From Mycolicibacterium lacusdiani (lineage in GTDB: Bacteria > Actinomycetota > Actinomycetes > Mycobacteriales > Mycobacteriaceae), in assembly GCF_021916785.1 (NCBI RefSeq), contig NZ_JAKCFC010000003.1:186001-250000 (forward strand): a DNA stretch of 64,000 nucleotides, given 5' to 3'. This document shows, piece by piece, positions 31,953 to 41,013 of the stretch. Positions within the stretch are counted from its first letter, which is position 1. The number at the start of each line of letters is the position of its first letter. A program made the translations under genes and the position numbers. The notes under the pieces were generated by a model. The model saw nothing but the letters and a program-made list of their open reading frames with translations. It was not told where the DNA came from and ran no database searches.

Positions 31953-33143
31953 CTACTTGTTGATCTTGGTCACACGGCCGGCGCCGACGGTACGGCCACC
32001 CTCGCGGATCGCGAAGCGCAGGCCCTCGTCCATGGCGACGGGCTGGATCAGCTTGACGGAGATGTCGGTGTTGTCACCGGGCATCACCATCTCGGTGCCC
32101 TCGGGGAGGGTCACCACGCCGGTCACGTCCGTCGTACGGAAGTAGAACTGCGGGCGGTAGTTGTTGAAGAACGGCGTGTGACGGCCACCCTCGTCCTTCG
32201 ACAGGATGTAGACGCTGCCGTCGAACTCGGTGTGCGGCGTCGTGGTGCCGGGCTTCACGACGACCTGGCCGCGCTCGACGTCCTCGCGCTTGATGCCACG
32301 AACCAGCAGACCGACGTTGTCGCCGGCCTGACCCTGGTCGAGCAGCTTGCGGAACATCTCGACACCGGTGACGGTCGTCTTGGTGGTGGTCGTCTTGATG
32401 CCGACGATCTCCACTTCCTCGTTCACGTTGATCACGCCACGCTCGACGCGACCGGTCACCACGGTGCCACGGCCGGTGATCGTGAAGACGTCCTCGACGG
32501 GCATGAGGAACGGCTTCTCGGTCTCGCGCACGGGGTCCGGGATGGACTCGTCGACGGCCTCCATGAGCTTGGCCACGGACTCGACCCACTTCGGGTCACC
32601 CTCGAGGGCCTTGAGCGCCGAGACCTGCACGACGGGGGCGTCCTCGTCGAACTCCTGGGCGGCCAGCAGTTCGCGGACCTCCATCTCGACGAGCTCGAGG
32701 AGTTCCTCGTCGTCGACCATGTCGGCCTTGTTCAGCGCGACCAGGATGTAGGGCACGCCGACCTGGCGGGCGAGCAGCACGTGCTCACGGGTCTGCGGCA
32801 TCGGGCCGTCGGTGGCGGCGACCACGAGGATTGCACCGTCCATCTGGGCGGCACCGGTGATCATGTTCTTGATGTAGTCAGCGTGACCAGGTGCGTCGAC
32901 GTGCGCGTAGTGGCGCTTCTCCGTCTGGTACTCCACGTGGGAGATGTTGATCGTGATACCACGCTGACGTTCCTCGGGCGCATTGTCGATCTGGTCGAAT
33001 GCGCGCGACTCGTTCAAATCGGGGTACTTGTCGTGCAGAACCTTCGTGATTGCTGCCGTAAGCGTCGTCTTGCCGTGGTCAACGTGACCAATGGTCCCGA
33101 TGTTGACGTGCGGCTTCGTCCGCTCGAACTTCGCCTTCGCCAC
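31953..33143 (-). CDS. tuf: Elongation factor Tu
   Basis: GTPase that delivers aminoacyl-tRNA to the ribosome. The 396-residue protein is full length with G1 [11 protein letters not shown]3 [12 protein letters not shown] (PGH catalytic His), and G4 [10 protein letters not shown]. Domain II and III motifs, including [13 protein letters not shown], are normal. Starts at GTG with AGGAGG 8 nt upstream. It lies 85 bp after fusA; no clear separate promoter was found in the gap, so it is probably co-transcribed with fusA. Confidence 0.98.
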   Translation of the reverse strand: MAKAKFERTKPHVNIGTIGHVDHGKTTLTAAITKVLHDKYPDLNESRAFDQIDNAPEERQRGITINISHVEYQTEKRHYAHVDAPGHADYIKNMITGAAQMDGAILVVAATDGPMPQTREHVLLARQVGVPYILVALNKADMVDDEELLELVEMEVRELLAAQEFDEDAPVVQVSALKALEGDPKWVESVAKLMEAVDESIPDPVRETEKPFLMPVEDVFTITGRGTVVTGRVERGVINVNEEVEIVGIKTTTTKTTVTGVEMFRKLLDQGQAGDNVGLLVRGIKREDVERGQVVVKPGTTTPHTEFDGSVYILSKDEGGRHTPFFNNYRPQFYFRTTDVTGVVTLPEGTEMVMPGDNTDISVKLIQPVAMDEGLRFAIREGGRTVGAGRVTKINK

Positions 33144-33228
33144 TGTGGTGTCCTCCTGGACTTGTTGGTGCTTTTACTTAAAGCAGGTGTGTTGATGTGT
33201 TCAGTTGTGTGGTCTGCAAAGTACCGGA

Positions 33229-35331
33229 CTACTGACCGGTGGCCTTCGCGATGATCTCCTTCGACACGTTCGCCGGAACTTCGGCGTACGAGTCGAACAC
33301 CATGGAGTAGTTCGCCCGGCCCTGGGTCTTCGACCGGAGGTCGCCGACGTAGCCGAACATCTCGGACAGCGGCACCTGCGCCTTGACGACGCGCGCACCG
33401 CTGCGCTCCTCCATGGCCTGGATCTGGCCACGGCGGGAGTTCAGGTCGCCGATCACTTCACCCATGTAGTCCTCCGGGGTGGTGACCTCGACGGCCATGA
33501 CCGGCTCCAGGATGACCGGCTGCGCTTGCGCGGCAGCCTTCTTCAGTACCTGGGATCCAGCGATCTTGAAGGCCATCTCCGAGGAGTCGACGTCGTGGTA
33601 TGCGCCGTCGAGCAGGATCAGCTTCAAGTTCACCAGCGGGTAGCCGGCCAGCACGCCGTACTGCATGGCGTCCTGCGCACCGGCATCCACCGACGGGATG
33701 TACTCGCGCGGGATGCGGCCACCGGTGACCTTGTTCTCGAACTCGTAGGTCGCGCCGTCCTCGCCCGAGAAGGGCTCGATGCTGACGAGGACCTTCGCGA
33801 ACTGGCCGGAGCCACCCGTCTGCTTCTTGTGGGTGAACTCGACCTTGTCGACCGCGCGCTTGATGGTCTCCTTGTAGGCGACCTGCGGCTTGCCGACGTT
33901 GGCCTCGACCTTGAACTCGCGACGCATGCGGTCGACGAGGATGTCCAGGTGCAATTCGCCCATGCCGCCGATGACGGTCTGGCCGGTCTCGTCGTCCTGG
34001 TGCACCTTGAAGGTCGGGTCTTCTTCGGCGAGCTTCTGGATGGCCAGGGACAGCTTCTCCTGGTCGCTCTTGGTCTTGGGCTCGATGGCGACCTCGATCA
34101 CGGGATCGGGGAAGGTCATCGACTCGAGCACGACCTGGTGCTGCGGATCGCTCAGGGTGTCACCGGTGGTGGTGTCCTTGAGACCGATCACGGCGTAGAT
34201 GTGCCCGGCGGAGGCCCGTTCAACCGGGTTCTCCTTGTTGGAGTGCATCTGGAACAGCTTGCCCAGACGCTCCTTCTTGCCCTTGGTCGCGTTGATGACC
34301 TGGCTGCCGGATTCCACGGTGCCCGAGTAGACGCGGACGTAGGTCAGCTTGCCGAAGAACGGGTGCGTCGCGACCTTGAACGCCAGCCCGGAGAAGGGCT
34401 CGTCGGTCGACGGCCGGCGGACGAGGATCTCGTCCTCCTTGCCCGGGGCGTGTCCACTGACCGACTCGACGTCCAGCGGCGAGGGCAGGTAGTCGATGAC
34501 GGCGTCGAGCATGGGCTGCACGCCCTTGTTCTTGAACGCGCTGCCGCAGAGCACCAGGTAGGCCGACGACGAGATCGTCAGCTTGCGCAGCGCGCCCTTG
34601 ATCTCTTCGATCGAGAGTTCCTCGCCACCGAAGTACTTCTCCATCAGCGCGTCGTCGGTCTCGGCGACGGCCTCGAGCAGCGAGTTGCGGTACTCGTCGG
34701 CCTTGTCCTGCAGCTCGGCGGGGATCTCGATGGTCTCGTAGGTCTCACCGAGCTTGGTCTCGCCACGCCACACCTTGGCGTTCATCTCGACCAGGTCGAT
34801 GACGCCTTCGAAGTCGCCTTCGGAGCCGATCGGCAGCTGGATCGGGATGACGTTGGCGCCGAGGCGCTCCTTCATCGTGCGGACCGAGAAGTAGAAGTCG
34901 GCGCCCAGCTTGTCCATCTTGTTGACGAAGCAGATGCGCGGAACGTCGTACTTGTCGGCCTGGCGCCACACCTGCTCGGACTGGGGCTCGACGCCCTCCT
35001 TGCCGTCGAAGACGGCGACGGCGCCATCGAGCACGCGCAGCGAACGCTCCACCTCGACGGTGAAGTCGACGTGCCCGGGGGTGTCGATGATGTTGATTTG
35101 GTTGCCATTCCAGAAACAGGTGGTGGCAGCGGAGGTGATGGTGATACCCCGCTCCTGCTCCTGCTCCATCCAGTCCATCGTGGCCGCGCCATCGTGAACT
35201 TCACCGATCTTGTAGCTGATACCGGTGTAGTAGAGGATGCGCTCGGTCGTCGTCGTCTTGCCGGCGTCGATGTGCGCCATGATGCCGATGTTGCGGACCT
35301 TCGTGAGGTCGGTCAGCACGTCCTGTGCCAC
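33229..35331 (-). CDS. fusA: Elongation factor G
   Basis: Translocase GTPase of 700 residues, usual length. N-terminal G domain: [48 protein letters not shown]. Domains II-V follow, ending in [20 protein letters not shown]. The starting codon is GTG. It lies 75 bp downstream of rpsG in the str operon. A fusidic-acid or other resistance variant was not looked for residue by residue. Confidence 0.98.
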   Translation of the reverse strand: MAQDVLTDLTKVRNIGIMAHIDAGKTTTTERILYYTGISYKIGEVHDGAATMDWMEQEQERGITITSAATTCFWNGNQINIIDTPGHVDFTVEVERSLRVLDGAVAVFDGKEGVEPQSEQVWRQADKYDVPRICFVNKMDKLGADFYFSVRTMKERLGANVIPIQLPIGSEGDFEGVIDLVEMNAKVWRGETKLGETYETIEIPAELQDKADEYRNSLLEAVAETDDALMEKYFGGEELSIEEIKGALRKLTISSSAYLVLCGSAFKNKGVQPMLDAVIDYLPSPLDVESVSGHAPGKEDEILVRRPSTDEPFSGLAFKVATHPFFGKLTYVRVYSGTVESGSQVINATKGKKERLGKLFQMHSNKENPVERASAGHIYAVIGLKDTTTGDTLSDPQHQVVLESMTFPDPVIEVAIEPKTKSDQEKLSLAIQKLAEEDPTFKVHQDDETGQTVIGGMGELHLDILVDRMRREFKVEANVGKPQVAYKETIKRAVDKVEFTHKKQTGGSGQFAKVLVSIEPFSGEDGATYEFENKVTGGRIPREYIPSVDAGAQDAMQYGVLAGYPLVNLKLILLDGAYHDVDSSEMAFKIAGSQVLKKAAAQAQPVILEPVMAVEVTTPEDYMGEVIGDLNSRRGQIQAMEERSGARVVKAQVPLSEMFGYVGDLRSKTQGRANYSMVFDSYAEVPANVSKEIIAKATGQ

Positions 35332-35406
35332 GGCTAAATCCCACTCTTTCGCTTGCTAGTTAGGTGTGTGTAGCGCCCTGCGGTCAGCACGACCGCGGGC
35401 CGGAGA

Positions 35407-35877
35407 TCACCAGCGGTAGTGCGCGAAGGCCCGGTTCGCCTCGGCCATCTTGTGAACGTCCTCGCGGCGCTTGACTGCTGCGCCCAGGCCATTGCTGGCG
35501 TCGAGGAGTTCGTTCGCCAGGCGCTCGACCATGGTCTTCTCGCGGCGTTGCTTGGAGAACCCGACCAACCAGCGCAGGGCGAGGGTCGTCGAACGCTCCG
35601 GACGGACCTCGACGGGCACCTGGTAGGTGGCACCGCCGACGCGGCGGCTGCGAACCTCGAGGGCCGGCTTGACGTTGTCCATGGCGCGCTTGAGCGTCAC
35701 CACGGGGTCCGTGCCGGTCTTCTCGCGAGCTTGTTCGAGCGCACCATAGACAATGCGTTCGGCGAGGGATTTCTTCCCGTCCAGCAGCACCTTGTTGACG
35801 AGCTGGGTGACGAGCTGCGATCCGTAGACCGGGTCGTTGACCAGCGGGCGCTTCGGCGCGGGCCCCTTGCGCGGCAT
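35407..35877 (-). CDS. rpsG: 30S ribosomal protein S7
   Basis: S7 organises the 3' domain of 16S rRNA and lies at the E-site exit. The 156-residue chain begins [20 protein letters not shown] and has the motif [20 protein letters not shown] and the beta-hairpin [20 protein letters not shown]. Its ATG overlaps the rpsL stop by one base. Length matches the bacterial norm. Confidence 0.98.
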   Translation of the reverse strand: MPRKGPAPKRPLVNDPVYGSQLVTQLVNKVLLDGKKSLAERIVYGALEQAREKTGTDPVVTLKRAMDNVKPALEVRSRRVGGATYQVPVEVRPERSTTLALRWLVGFSKQRREKTMVERLANELLDASNGLGAAVKRREDVHKMAEANRAFAHYRW

Positions 35878-36251
35878 TAGCTCTTCTCCTTCTTGGCGCC
35901 GTAACGGCTGCGGGCTTGCTTGCGGTTCTTGACACCCTGGGTGTCGAGCGAGCCGCGGATGATCTTGTAGCGCACACCGGGGAGGTCCTTCACACGACCG
36001 CCACGCACCAGCACCATCGAGTGCTCCTGCAGGTTGTGACCTTCACCCGGGATGTAGGCGGTGACCTCGACCGCGCTGGTCAGCTTCACGCGCGCCACCT
36101 TGCGAAGTGCCGAGTTCGGCTTCTTCGGGGTGGTGGTGTACACGCGAGTGCACACACCGCGGCGCTGCGGGCTGCCCTTGAGGGCCGCGGTCTTGACCTT
36201 GGCGATCTTGTCGCGGCGGCCCTTGCGGACCAGCTGGTTGATGGTTGGCAT
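35877..36251 (-). CDS. rpsL: 30S ribosomal protein S12
   Basis: S12 lies at the decoding centre; mutations at Lys43 and Lys88 give streptomycin resistance. The 124-residue protein carries [12 protein letters not shown] with Lys43 and [15 protein letters not shown] with Lys88, so the wild-type (sensitive) residues are present. Starts at ATG 36251, first gene of the str operon, with a leader of about 220 nt from the predicted promoter at 36479-36508. Confidence 0.98.
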   Translation of the reverse strand: MPTINQLVRKGRRDKIAKVKTAALKGSPQRRGVCTRVYTTTPKKPNSALRKVARVKLTSAVEVTAYIPGEGHNLQEHSMVLVRGGRVKDLPGVRYKIIRGSLDTQGVKNRKQARSRYGAKKEKS

Positions 36252-36478
36252 GTACCGGCTTTCTGTGTCTCTCCGTGGTGCTGCTTGCTGTATTCGGGTG
36301 GTGCTTCAAGTCTCTGTACTGCGGTTTCAGTCCTGCCGCGTCCCCCGCGACCGGGCGTGTCGCGCGCTCGCGCGCATCATTGGTTCGATGCGCGGTGAAC
36401 ATGCGAATTGGCCCGGCGTGCAGGCATGCTTGCAGGTACTACTTCATTCGCAAGCGCCTTGGCCAGGCACGAGCGTCC

Positions 36479-36508
36479 ACGATACCCGTCGCGCATGGCG
36501 CAGGTCAA
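36479..36508 (-). promoter_or_regulatory. Probable sigma-A-type promoter of rpsL-rpsG-fusA-tuf
   Basis: Minus strand TTGACC (36503-36508), 18-bp spacer, TATCGT (36479-36484). The -10 is the same hexamer as at the predicted rpoB promoter. The start would be near 36472, leaving about 220 nt of leader. The rest of the 440-bp gap (36252-36691) holds no convincing gene. Confidence 0.55.
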
Positions 36509-36691
36509 AGCGCCGCCATGGCGCCATCGCTGCAGGTGACATGGGTCCACTTCGTCGATGTCGAAGTTAGGGGACCCGTCACCCGGCGTTCGTTCGGGCG
36601 GGTCACCGCGTCACGGTGAACGCCAGCGACGTTAGACGACGATCCCGGCCGACGTGCGGCGACGCGCTGACACGGTGCGCCGCGCAAGCGC

Positions 36692-37303
36692 TCATCGTCT
36701 CTCCATGCCGGCAGCGAGGCGCAGCACCATGTCGGTGAACACCGCGTCGGTGTCGATGTCGTCCATGACGCCGGTCATCTCCAGCAGCACGAAACCGTGC
36801 AGCGCCGACCAGAACTCGAGCGCCGAGTAGAACGCGTTCTCGCCGTCGATCCCATAGGAGACGAGCACCGCGATGACCGGTCCTGCCGCGGCGCGGGTGG
36901 CCGCGGTGTACTCGGGGTCGTCGCCCCCCAGCGGCATCCGGGTGAAGGCCGAGTACCGACCCGGATGGTGATGGGCGTAGCTGCGGTAGGCGCTGGCCAT
37001 GGAGACCACGGCGTCGTCGCGCGTGCGCCCCTGCCCGACGTTGTTCAGCATGCCGATGATGTCGTCGATGACCCGCATCCGCACGGTCCGGCGCAGGTCG
37101 TCGAGGCTCTGGACGTGGTTGTAGAGCGACGGCCCCTTGGTGCCGAGCTGGTTGGCCAGGGCGTTGATCGTGAGTGCGTCCCAGCCTTCGCGGTCCAGGA
37201 ACGTCAGGGCGGCGTTGACGATGGCGTCGCGGCTCAGCTTGGTGGTTCTGGTGGGACTCTTCGTGCGGCCGCCCGCGGAGACTGCCTCCGACCGAGCTGC
37301 CAT
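36692..37303 (-). CDS. TetR-family regulator next to rpsL
   Basis: The 203-residue protein has an N-terminal TetR helix-turn-helix (RDAIVNAALTFLDREGWDAL, LGTKGPSLYNHVQSLDDLRR) and an all-helical C-terminal part (EFWSALHGFVLLEMTG) of the type often seen with this family. A gene of this kind occupies the same place before rpsL in M. tuberculosis. Target genes and ligand unknown; the divergent DUF3060 genes at 37502 are possible targets. Confidence 0.92.
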   Translation of the reverse strand: MAARSEAVSAGGRTKSPTRTTKLSRDAIVNAALTFLDREGWDALTINALANQLGTKGPSLYNHVQSLDDLRRTVRMRVIDDIIGMLNNVGQGRTRDDAVVSMASAYRSYAHHHPGRYSAFTRMPLGGDDPEYTAATRAAAGPVIAVLVSYGIDGENAFYSALEFWSALHGFVLLEMTGVMDDIDTDAVFTDMVLRLAAGMERR

Positions 37304-37501
37304 GAGTCACGCGTCCTTCGGTCGGTGGTCGGTTCATCGGTCGCCGCCGTGGCGTGGACCAACTAATGACTCTAACCGTTCACCTGGCCGTCGGCAGGGA
37401 TCACCGGTCGACCCGGATTGGTTGCTGCGAACCGCCGACGCGGGCGCGGTCGGGCAACGTAGGCTGCGACGATCGGAATCGCTGTTCGCGAGGGGAGCAC
37501 C

Positions 37502-37906
37502 ATGAGCATCAAGGCGCCGTGCGGGCCGAAGTCGGCGGGCACGCTCGCGGTCGCGATGACCGCGGTCTCGGTGACGGTGGCCTCGGGGCTGATCGCCGGT
37601 GCGCCGTCGGCCGCGGCGAAGAACGGTGACACCCACATCACCGGGCAGGGCATCTCCCAGACGATCGACTGCAACGATGCGGCGCTGATCATCGTGGGCA
37701 CCAGCAACTTCATCACCGCCAAGGGTTCGTGCTGGGGCGTCTCGGTGCAGGGTTCCTCGAACACCGTCATCGCCGACAACGTCGTCAACGACATCACGGT
37801 CTACGGGTTCGATCAGACGGTGTACTACCGCACCGGCGCGCCGAAGGTCTGGGACCGCGGCCGCGAACTCGGCATGACCAACCGGATCGACCGCGTCCCC
37901 GCGTAG
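37502..37906 (+). CDS. Secreted DUF3060 protein
   Basis: The 134-residue protein has a signal peptide (LAVAMTAVSVTVASGLIAGAPSAAA) and a DUF3060 domain of short repeated strands, with ITGQGISQTIDCNDAALIIVG and VQGSSNTVIADNVVNDITVYG. The spacing of the strands suggests a small beta-helix or beta-solenoid. Two Cys (in DCNDA and GSCWG) could form a disulphide. Function unknown. Followed 50 bp later by a related lipoprotein gene. Confidence 0.85.
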   Translation: MSIKAPCGPKSAGTLAVAMTAVSVTVASGLIAGAPSAAAKNGDTHITGQGISQTIDCNDAALIIVGTSNFITAKGSCWGVSVQGSSNTVIADNVVNDITVYGFDQTVYYRTGAPKVWDRGRELGMTNRIDRVPA

Positions 37907-37956
37907 TCTTGGGGCGGCGTCGAATTGACGCCGCCGACGACGAAGCGAGGGACTGC

Positions 37957-38367
37957 ATGCGCGCCCACTCCCGGATCCTGATCGCAGCGCTGAGCATCAC
38001 CGCCGCGGCCTGGGGACTCACCGGCTGCGGCGCCAACAGCGGCGACACGAACTCCCCCTCCGGATCTGCGGGCAGCTCGGGCGCGCAGGTCGAGATCGGC
38101 AACACCATCAACTACGGCTCGTTCGGGACCACCGCGGACATCGACTGCTCGGATGGCAAGTCGCTCAACGTCGGTGGCTCGAACAACACCCTCACCGTCA
38201 AGGGCACCTGCGCCAGCGTGAACATCGGCGGAGCGGACAACAAGATCACGTTCGACAGGGTCGACGACAGCCTCACCGTGGTCGGCCTCAACAACACGGT
38301 CAGCTACCGCGAGGGTGAGCCGAAGGTCGAGGACCGCGGCTCGGGCAACAAGGTCGACAAGGGCTGA
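37957..38367 (+). CDS. DUF3060 lipoprotein
   Basis: The 136-residue protein has a lipoprotein signal (ALSITAAAWGLTGC) with lipobox Cys and a DUF3060 domain: INYGSFGTTADIDCSDGKSL, NVGGSNNTLTVKGTCASVNI, VVGLNNTVSYREG. It is a paralogue of the upstream protein, with the same order of strands and the same closing Y-R-G/P-K-V/D-R motif. GAGGGA lies before the ATG at 37957. Ends 10 bp from the convergent echA5. Surface role unknown. Confidence 0.88.
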   Translation: MRAHSRILIAALSITAAAWGLTGCGANSGDTNSPSGSAGSSGAQVEIGNTINYGSFGTTADIDCSDGKSLNVGGSNNTLTVKGTCASVNIGGADNKITFDRVDDSLTVVGLNNTVSYREGEPKVEDRGSGNKVDKG

Positions 38368-38377
38368 GCCCACGCGA

Positions 38378-39211
38378 TCAAGCTTGGGTGCCGTGCCGCC
38401 CGGCGCCGTCGGCGAAACGCCGTGCGCCAGCCAGGGATTCGGACGAGACCCGGGACAGGCTGGCGAACTCGGTGTCGATGGCCTCGGCCTCCGACATGCC
38501 CCACTGCCCCATCGCCGACAGCCGATCGGACCGCATGCACAGCTGCGGCAGCGCAGCGAGTTCGGCTGCCAACTCCTCGGCCGCCCGGCGAGCGTCGCCC
38601 TTGCCGACGACCCGGTTGGCGAGACCCATCTGCAGCGCCTCCTGCGCCCCGACCGCGCGGCCGGTGAGGATGAGATCCATCGCCCGGCTCTGACCGATGA
38701 GCCGGGGCAGTCGCACGGTGCCCCCGTCGATCAACGGCACGCCCCAACGCCGGCAGAACACGCCGAAGGTGGCGTCCTCCTCGGCCACCCGCAGGTCGCA
38801 CCACAGCGCCAGTTCGAGCCCGCCGGCAACGGCGTACCCGCTGACCGCCGCGATCACCGGCTTGGACAGCACCATGCGCGTCGGTCCCATCGGGCCGGGG
38901 CCCGTGCGGTGCGCCGGGTTCATGTCCGGCGTGCCGAACGCCTTGAGATCCGCTCCCGCGCAGAATGTTCCGTTGTCACCCCACAGGACGGCGACGGAGG
39001 CATCGTCGTCGCGATCGAACTCGTCGAACGCGGCGTACAACTCGGCGGCCGCCGGACCGTTCACGGCGTTGCGTGCCGCAGGTCGATCCATGATCACCGT
39101 GGTCACCGGGCCGTTGCGCTCCACCCGCACGCCGCCTCGGCCTGCAGCTGCGCTCCCACCATCCGGGACCATTCCCCCGGTCGCTGCGCTCCTGCCCGCC
39201 GGACCACTCAT
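38378..39211 (-). CDS. echA5: Enoyl-CoA hydratase/isomerase EchA5-like
   Basis: Crotonase-fold enzyme, 277 residues. Oxyanion-hole segments: GDNGTFCAGADLKAFG and VAGGLELALWCDLRVAE. The usual catalytic Glu positions fall in GVFCRRWGVPLIDGGTVRLP. Residues 1-30 are a Gly/Ala-rich extension. ATG 39211 is in a 4-base overlap with the PaaX gene; the frame is open to 39454, inside that gene, and was trimmed. The order echA5-regulator-echA4-fadE8 is that of M. tuberculosis Rv0672-Rv0675, from which the symbol is transferred. Confidence 0.92.
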   Translation of the reverse strand: MSGPAGRSAATGGMVPDGGSAAAGRGGVRVERNGPVTTVIMDRPAARNAVNGPAAAELYAAFDEFDRDDDASVAVLWGDNGTFCAGADLKAFGTPDMNPAHRTGPGPMGPTRMVLSKPVIAAVSGYAVAGGLELALWCDLRVAEEDATFGVFCRRWGVPLIDGGTVRLPRLIGQSRAMDLILTGRAVGAQEALQMGLANRVVGKGDARRAAEELAAELAALPQLCMRSDRLSAMGQWGMSEAEAIDTEFASLSRVSSESLAGARRFADGAGRHGTQA

Positions 39212-39990
39212 GTCGCCTCCATCAGCTCGGTGTCGTCGCGTCGCGCCGTCAGATCGGCGGCGAAGTCGAGGTAGGCAGACCGCAGTGCGGCGCCTGGCCA
39301 GTCGGCAGGCAGCAGCTCGTCGGGCAGCACGGGGTCGGTCAGCAGGTGACGCACGATGCCGGCCGCGGCGGTGAAGCGGCCGGGTACGTCTGGCGCAGAG
39401 CACAACTCGTCGAGGAGCCGGTGCCCCGTCGCCGACCAGCCCGACAGGTTCCACAGGCGGCCTGCGAGGCCGGCGGGATCGTCGTCGCGCGCCGTCAGCA
39501 CGCGCACCCGGTCACGCAGCGCGTCGGGCACGACCTGGTCGAGGTTCGCCGGGCGCATCCAGACGCCCTCCCGCAGTTCGGCGAACCGCATCTCGCACAG
39601 CGCGGTTCGCAGTGCAGCCCGGTTGCGGGCATCGGTGCCCACGCTGGTGACGACGAGTGTCGTCCACGTCCCGTCCCACCGCCTTGGCTTCGGGTCCAGC
39701 GCATCGTCCTGTCGCCGTTGCCGTGCCAGCAGGCGCGACGACAGCCGGTACCCGTCGGCCGACCGGATCAGGTCACCGGCCGCGACCATCCGGGTCAGCG
39801 CCACCCGCAAAGTCGACTCGCGGATCCCGAAGTCCGCTGTGAGGCGGATGAGTTCGGCCGCCGATGCCGACGCGGGGTGTGCTCCCAGGAGGACGCTCAG
39901 CACCACCGATCGCGCGGTCATGCGGGCCAGCGCCGTCGACGCGTCCGCGCGCGAGGGCCGTGGTCCCTGCGCGGCGGCGACATCGGTCAT
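39208..39990 (-). CDS. PaaX-family transcriptional regulator
   Basis: The 260-residue protein has a winged-helix start (RMTARSVVLSVLLGAHPASA, RESTLRVALTRMVAAGDLIR) and the PaaX-like C-terminal part (RDRVRVLTARDDDPAGLAGR, WNLSGWSATGHRLLDELCSA). PaaX represses phenylacetyl-CoA catabolism in other bacteria. Being inside the echA-fadE operon it probably responds to a CoA thioester of that pathway. The start ATG 39990 overlaps the echA4 stop; upstream open frame in echA4 ignored. Confidence 0.9.
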   Translation of the reverse strand: MTDVAAAQGPRPSRADASTALARMTARSVVLSVLLGAHPASASAAELIRLTADFGIRESTLRVALTRMVAAGDLIRSADGYRLSSRLLARQRRQDDALDPKPRRWDGTWTTLVVTSVGTDARNRAALRTALCEMRFAELREGVWMRPANLDQVVPDALRDRVRVLTARDDDPAGLAGRLWNLSGWSATGHRLLDELCSAPDVPGRFTAAAGIVRHLLTDPVLPDELLPADWPGAALRSAYLDFAADLTARRDDTELMEAT

Positions 39991-40925
39991 ACCCCGGAGG
40001 TGCGGCGTCCCGCGTCGCCGTAGGGCTCGTCGCGACCGCGCACGGCGTCGCGGAAGCCGTGTTCGCGTGCCCGGGCGACGAACTCGTGACCCTCGGGGGT
40101 GTGCCGGGCCACGCCGTCGAAGACGGTGCTGACCATCCGGCTGGTGGCGATGCCCTGCTGCAGCAGCGCGGTGTTGAGCGCGAGCTTCGCCATGATCAAC
40201 TGGTTGACCGGCATCGCCGCGATCCGCTCCACGAGGCGCTCGGTCCGCTCGTCGAGGTCGGCGGGCTCGGGCGCCTCGATGGCCAGGCCCCACTCGGCCG
40301 CCTGCGTTCCCGAGATGCAATCACCGGTGAACAGAAGGCGTTTCGCGCGCTGGTCGCCGAGCCGGTGCGCCCACAAGCCCGCAGCGGGCACTCCCCAGAC
40401 ACGCATCGGCGGATAACCGATCTTGGCGTCCGACGCGGCGATCACCTGATCGGCGTGCAGTGCGATGTCCGTGCCGCCCGCCACGCAGTAGCCGTGGATC
40501 TTGACCACGGTCGGCTTGTCGGCGTGCATCAGGCTGGAGAACCCACGGACGAACCGGCTCATCATCTGGTAGTCGATCATCGGATCCCACGGCTGATCGG
40601 GCAGGTGGTTGATGCCCTGGGTGCGGCCCGACAGCACGGTGTCCTTGTAGGGACTGCCGCCACCGGCCGACGACGAACCCTCGGCGTACGCGGACAGGTC
40701 GAATCCCGCGCAGAACCCCTCGCCCCGGCCGGACACCAGGATCACGTGCACTGCCGGATCCAGGTCGGCGCGCTCGACGAGTGCGGAGAGTTCGAGCGGG
40801 GTGTCGGCGACGATCGCGTTGCCCTTCTCGGGACGGTTGAAGGTGATCCGAGCGACGCGGTCGGTCACCTCGTACGTCATCGTCTTGAGGTCGTCGAAGT
40901 CGACCGGCCGGATCGCATGCGTCAC
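39987..40925 (-). CDS. echA4: Enoyl-CoA hydratase EchA4-like
   Basis: Crotonase-family protein, 312 residues from GTG 40925; a later ATG (40880) is also possible, giving 297. Oxyanion-hole motifs: SGRGEGFCAGFDLSAYAE and CVAGGTDIALHADQVIA. The insertion of about 40 residues between them (SSSAGGGSPYKDTVLSGRTQ...) is typical of EchA4. Length equals that known from M. tuberculosis. It precedes the PaaX gene with a 4-base overlap and follows fadE8 after 88 bp that carry a palindromic repeat. Confidence 0.9.
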   Translation of the reverse strand: MTHAIRPVDFDDLKTMTYEVTDRVARITFNRPEKGNAIVADTPLELSALVERADLDPAVHVILVSGRGEGFCAGFDLSAYAEGSSSAGGGSPYKDTVLSGRTQGINHLPDQPWDPMIDYQMMSRFVRGFSSLMHADKPTVVKIHGYCVAGGTDIALHADQVIAASDAKIGYPPMRVWGVPAAGLWAHRLGDQRAKRLLFTGDCISGTQAAEWGLAIEAPEPADLDERTERLVERIAAMPVNQLIMAKLALNTALLQQGIATSRMVSTVFDGVARHTPEGHEFVARAREHGFRDAVRGRDEPYGDAGRRTSGV

Positions 40926-40944
40926 GAGGTCGTCACCACCCTCG

Positions 40945-41004
40945 GCGAGCGTGCGTGTCTGCGGGCGACACGCCGCGCCAAAACCCGAGTTCGCGCACGC
41001 TCGC
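40945..41004. repeat. 60-bp palindromic unit between fadE8 and echA4
   Basis: GCGAGCGTGCG at 40945-40955 is inverted at 40994-41004 (CGCACGCTCGC). Its outer GCGAGC/GCTCGC bounds and its length resemble the two repeats around the DUF559 gene (49832-49890, 50843-50900), but the inner sequence differs. It may terminate fadE8 transcription. Relation to the other two is tentative. Confidence 0.55.
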
Positions 41005-41013
41005 GACGGGCCG

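Noticed and set aside
33205..35337. 710-codon plus-strand frame
   Set aside because: Antisense shadow of fusA.
36245..36619. 124-codon plus-strand frame across the rpsL leader
   Set aside because: Overlaps the rpsL start and its promoter, low similarity to any protein type; likely chance.
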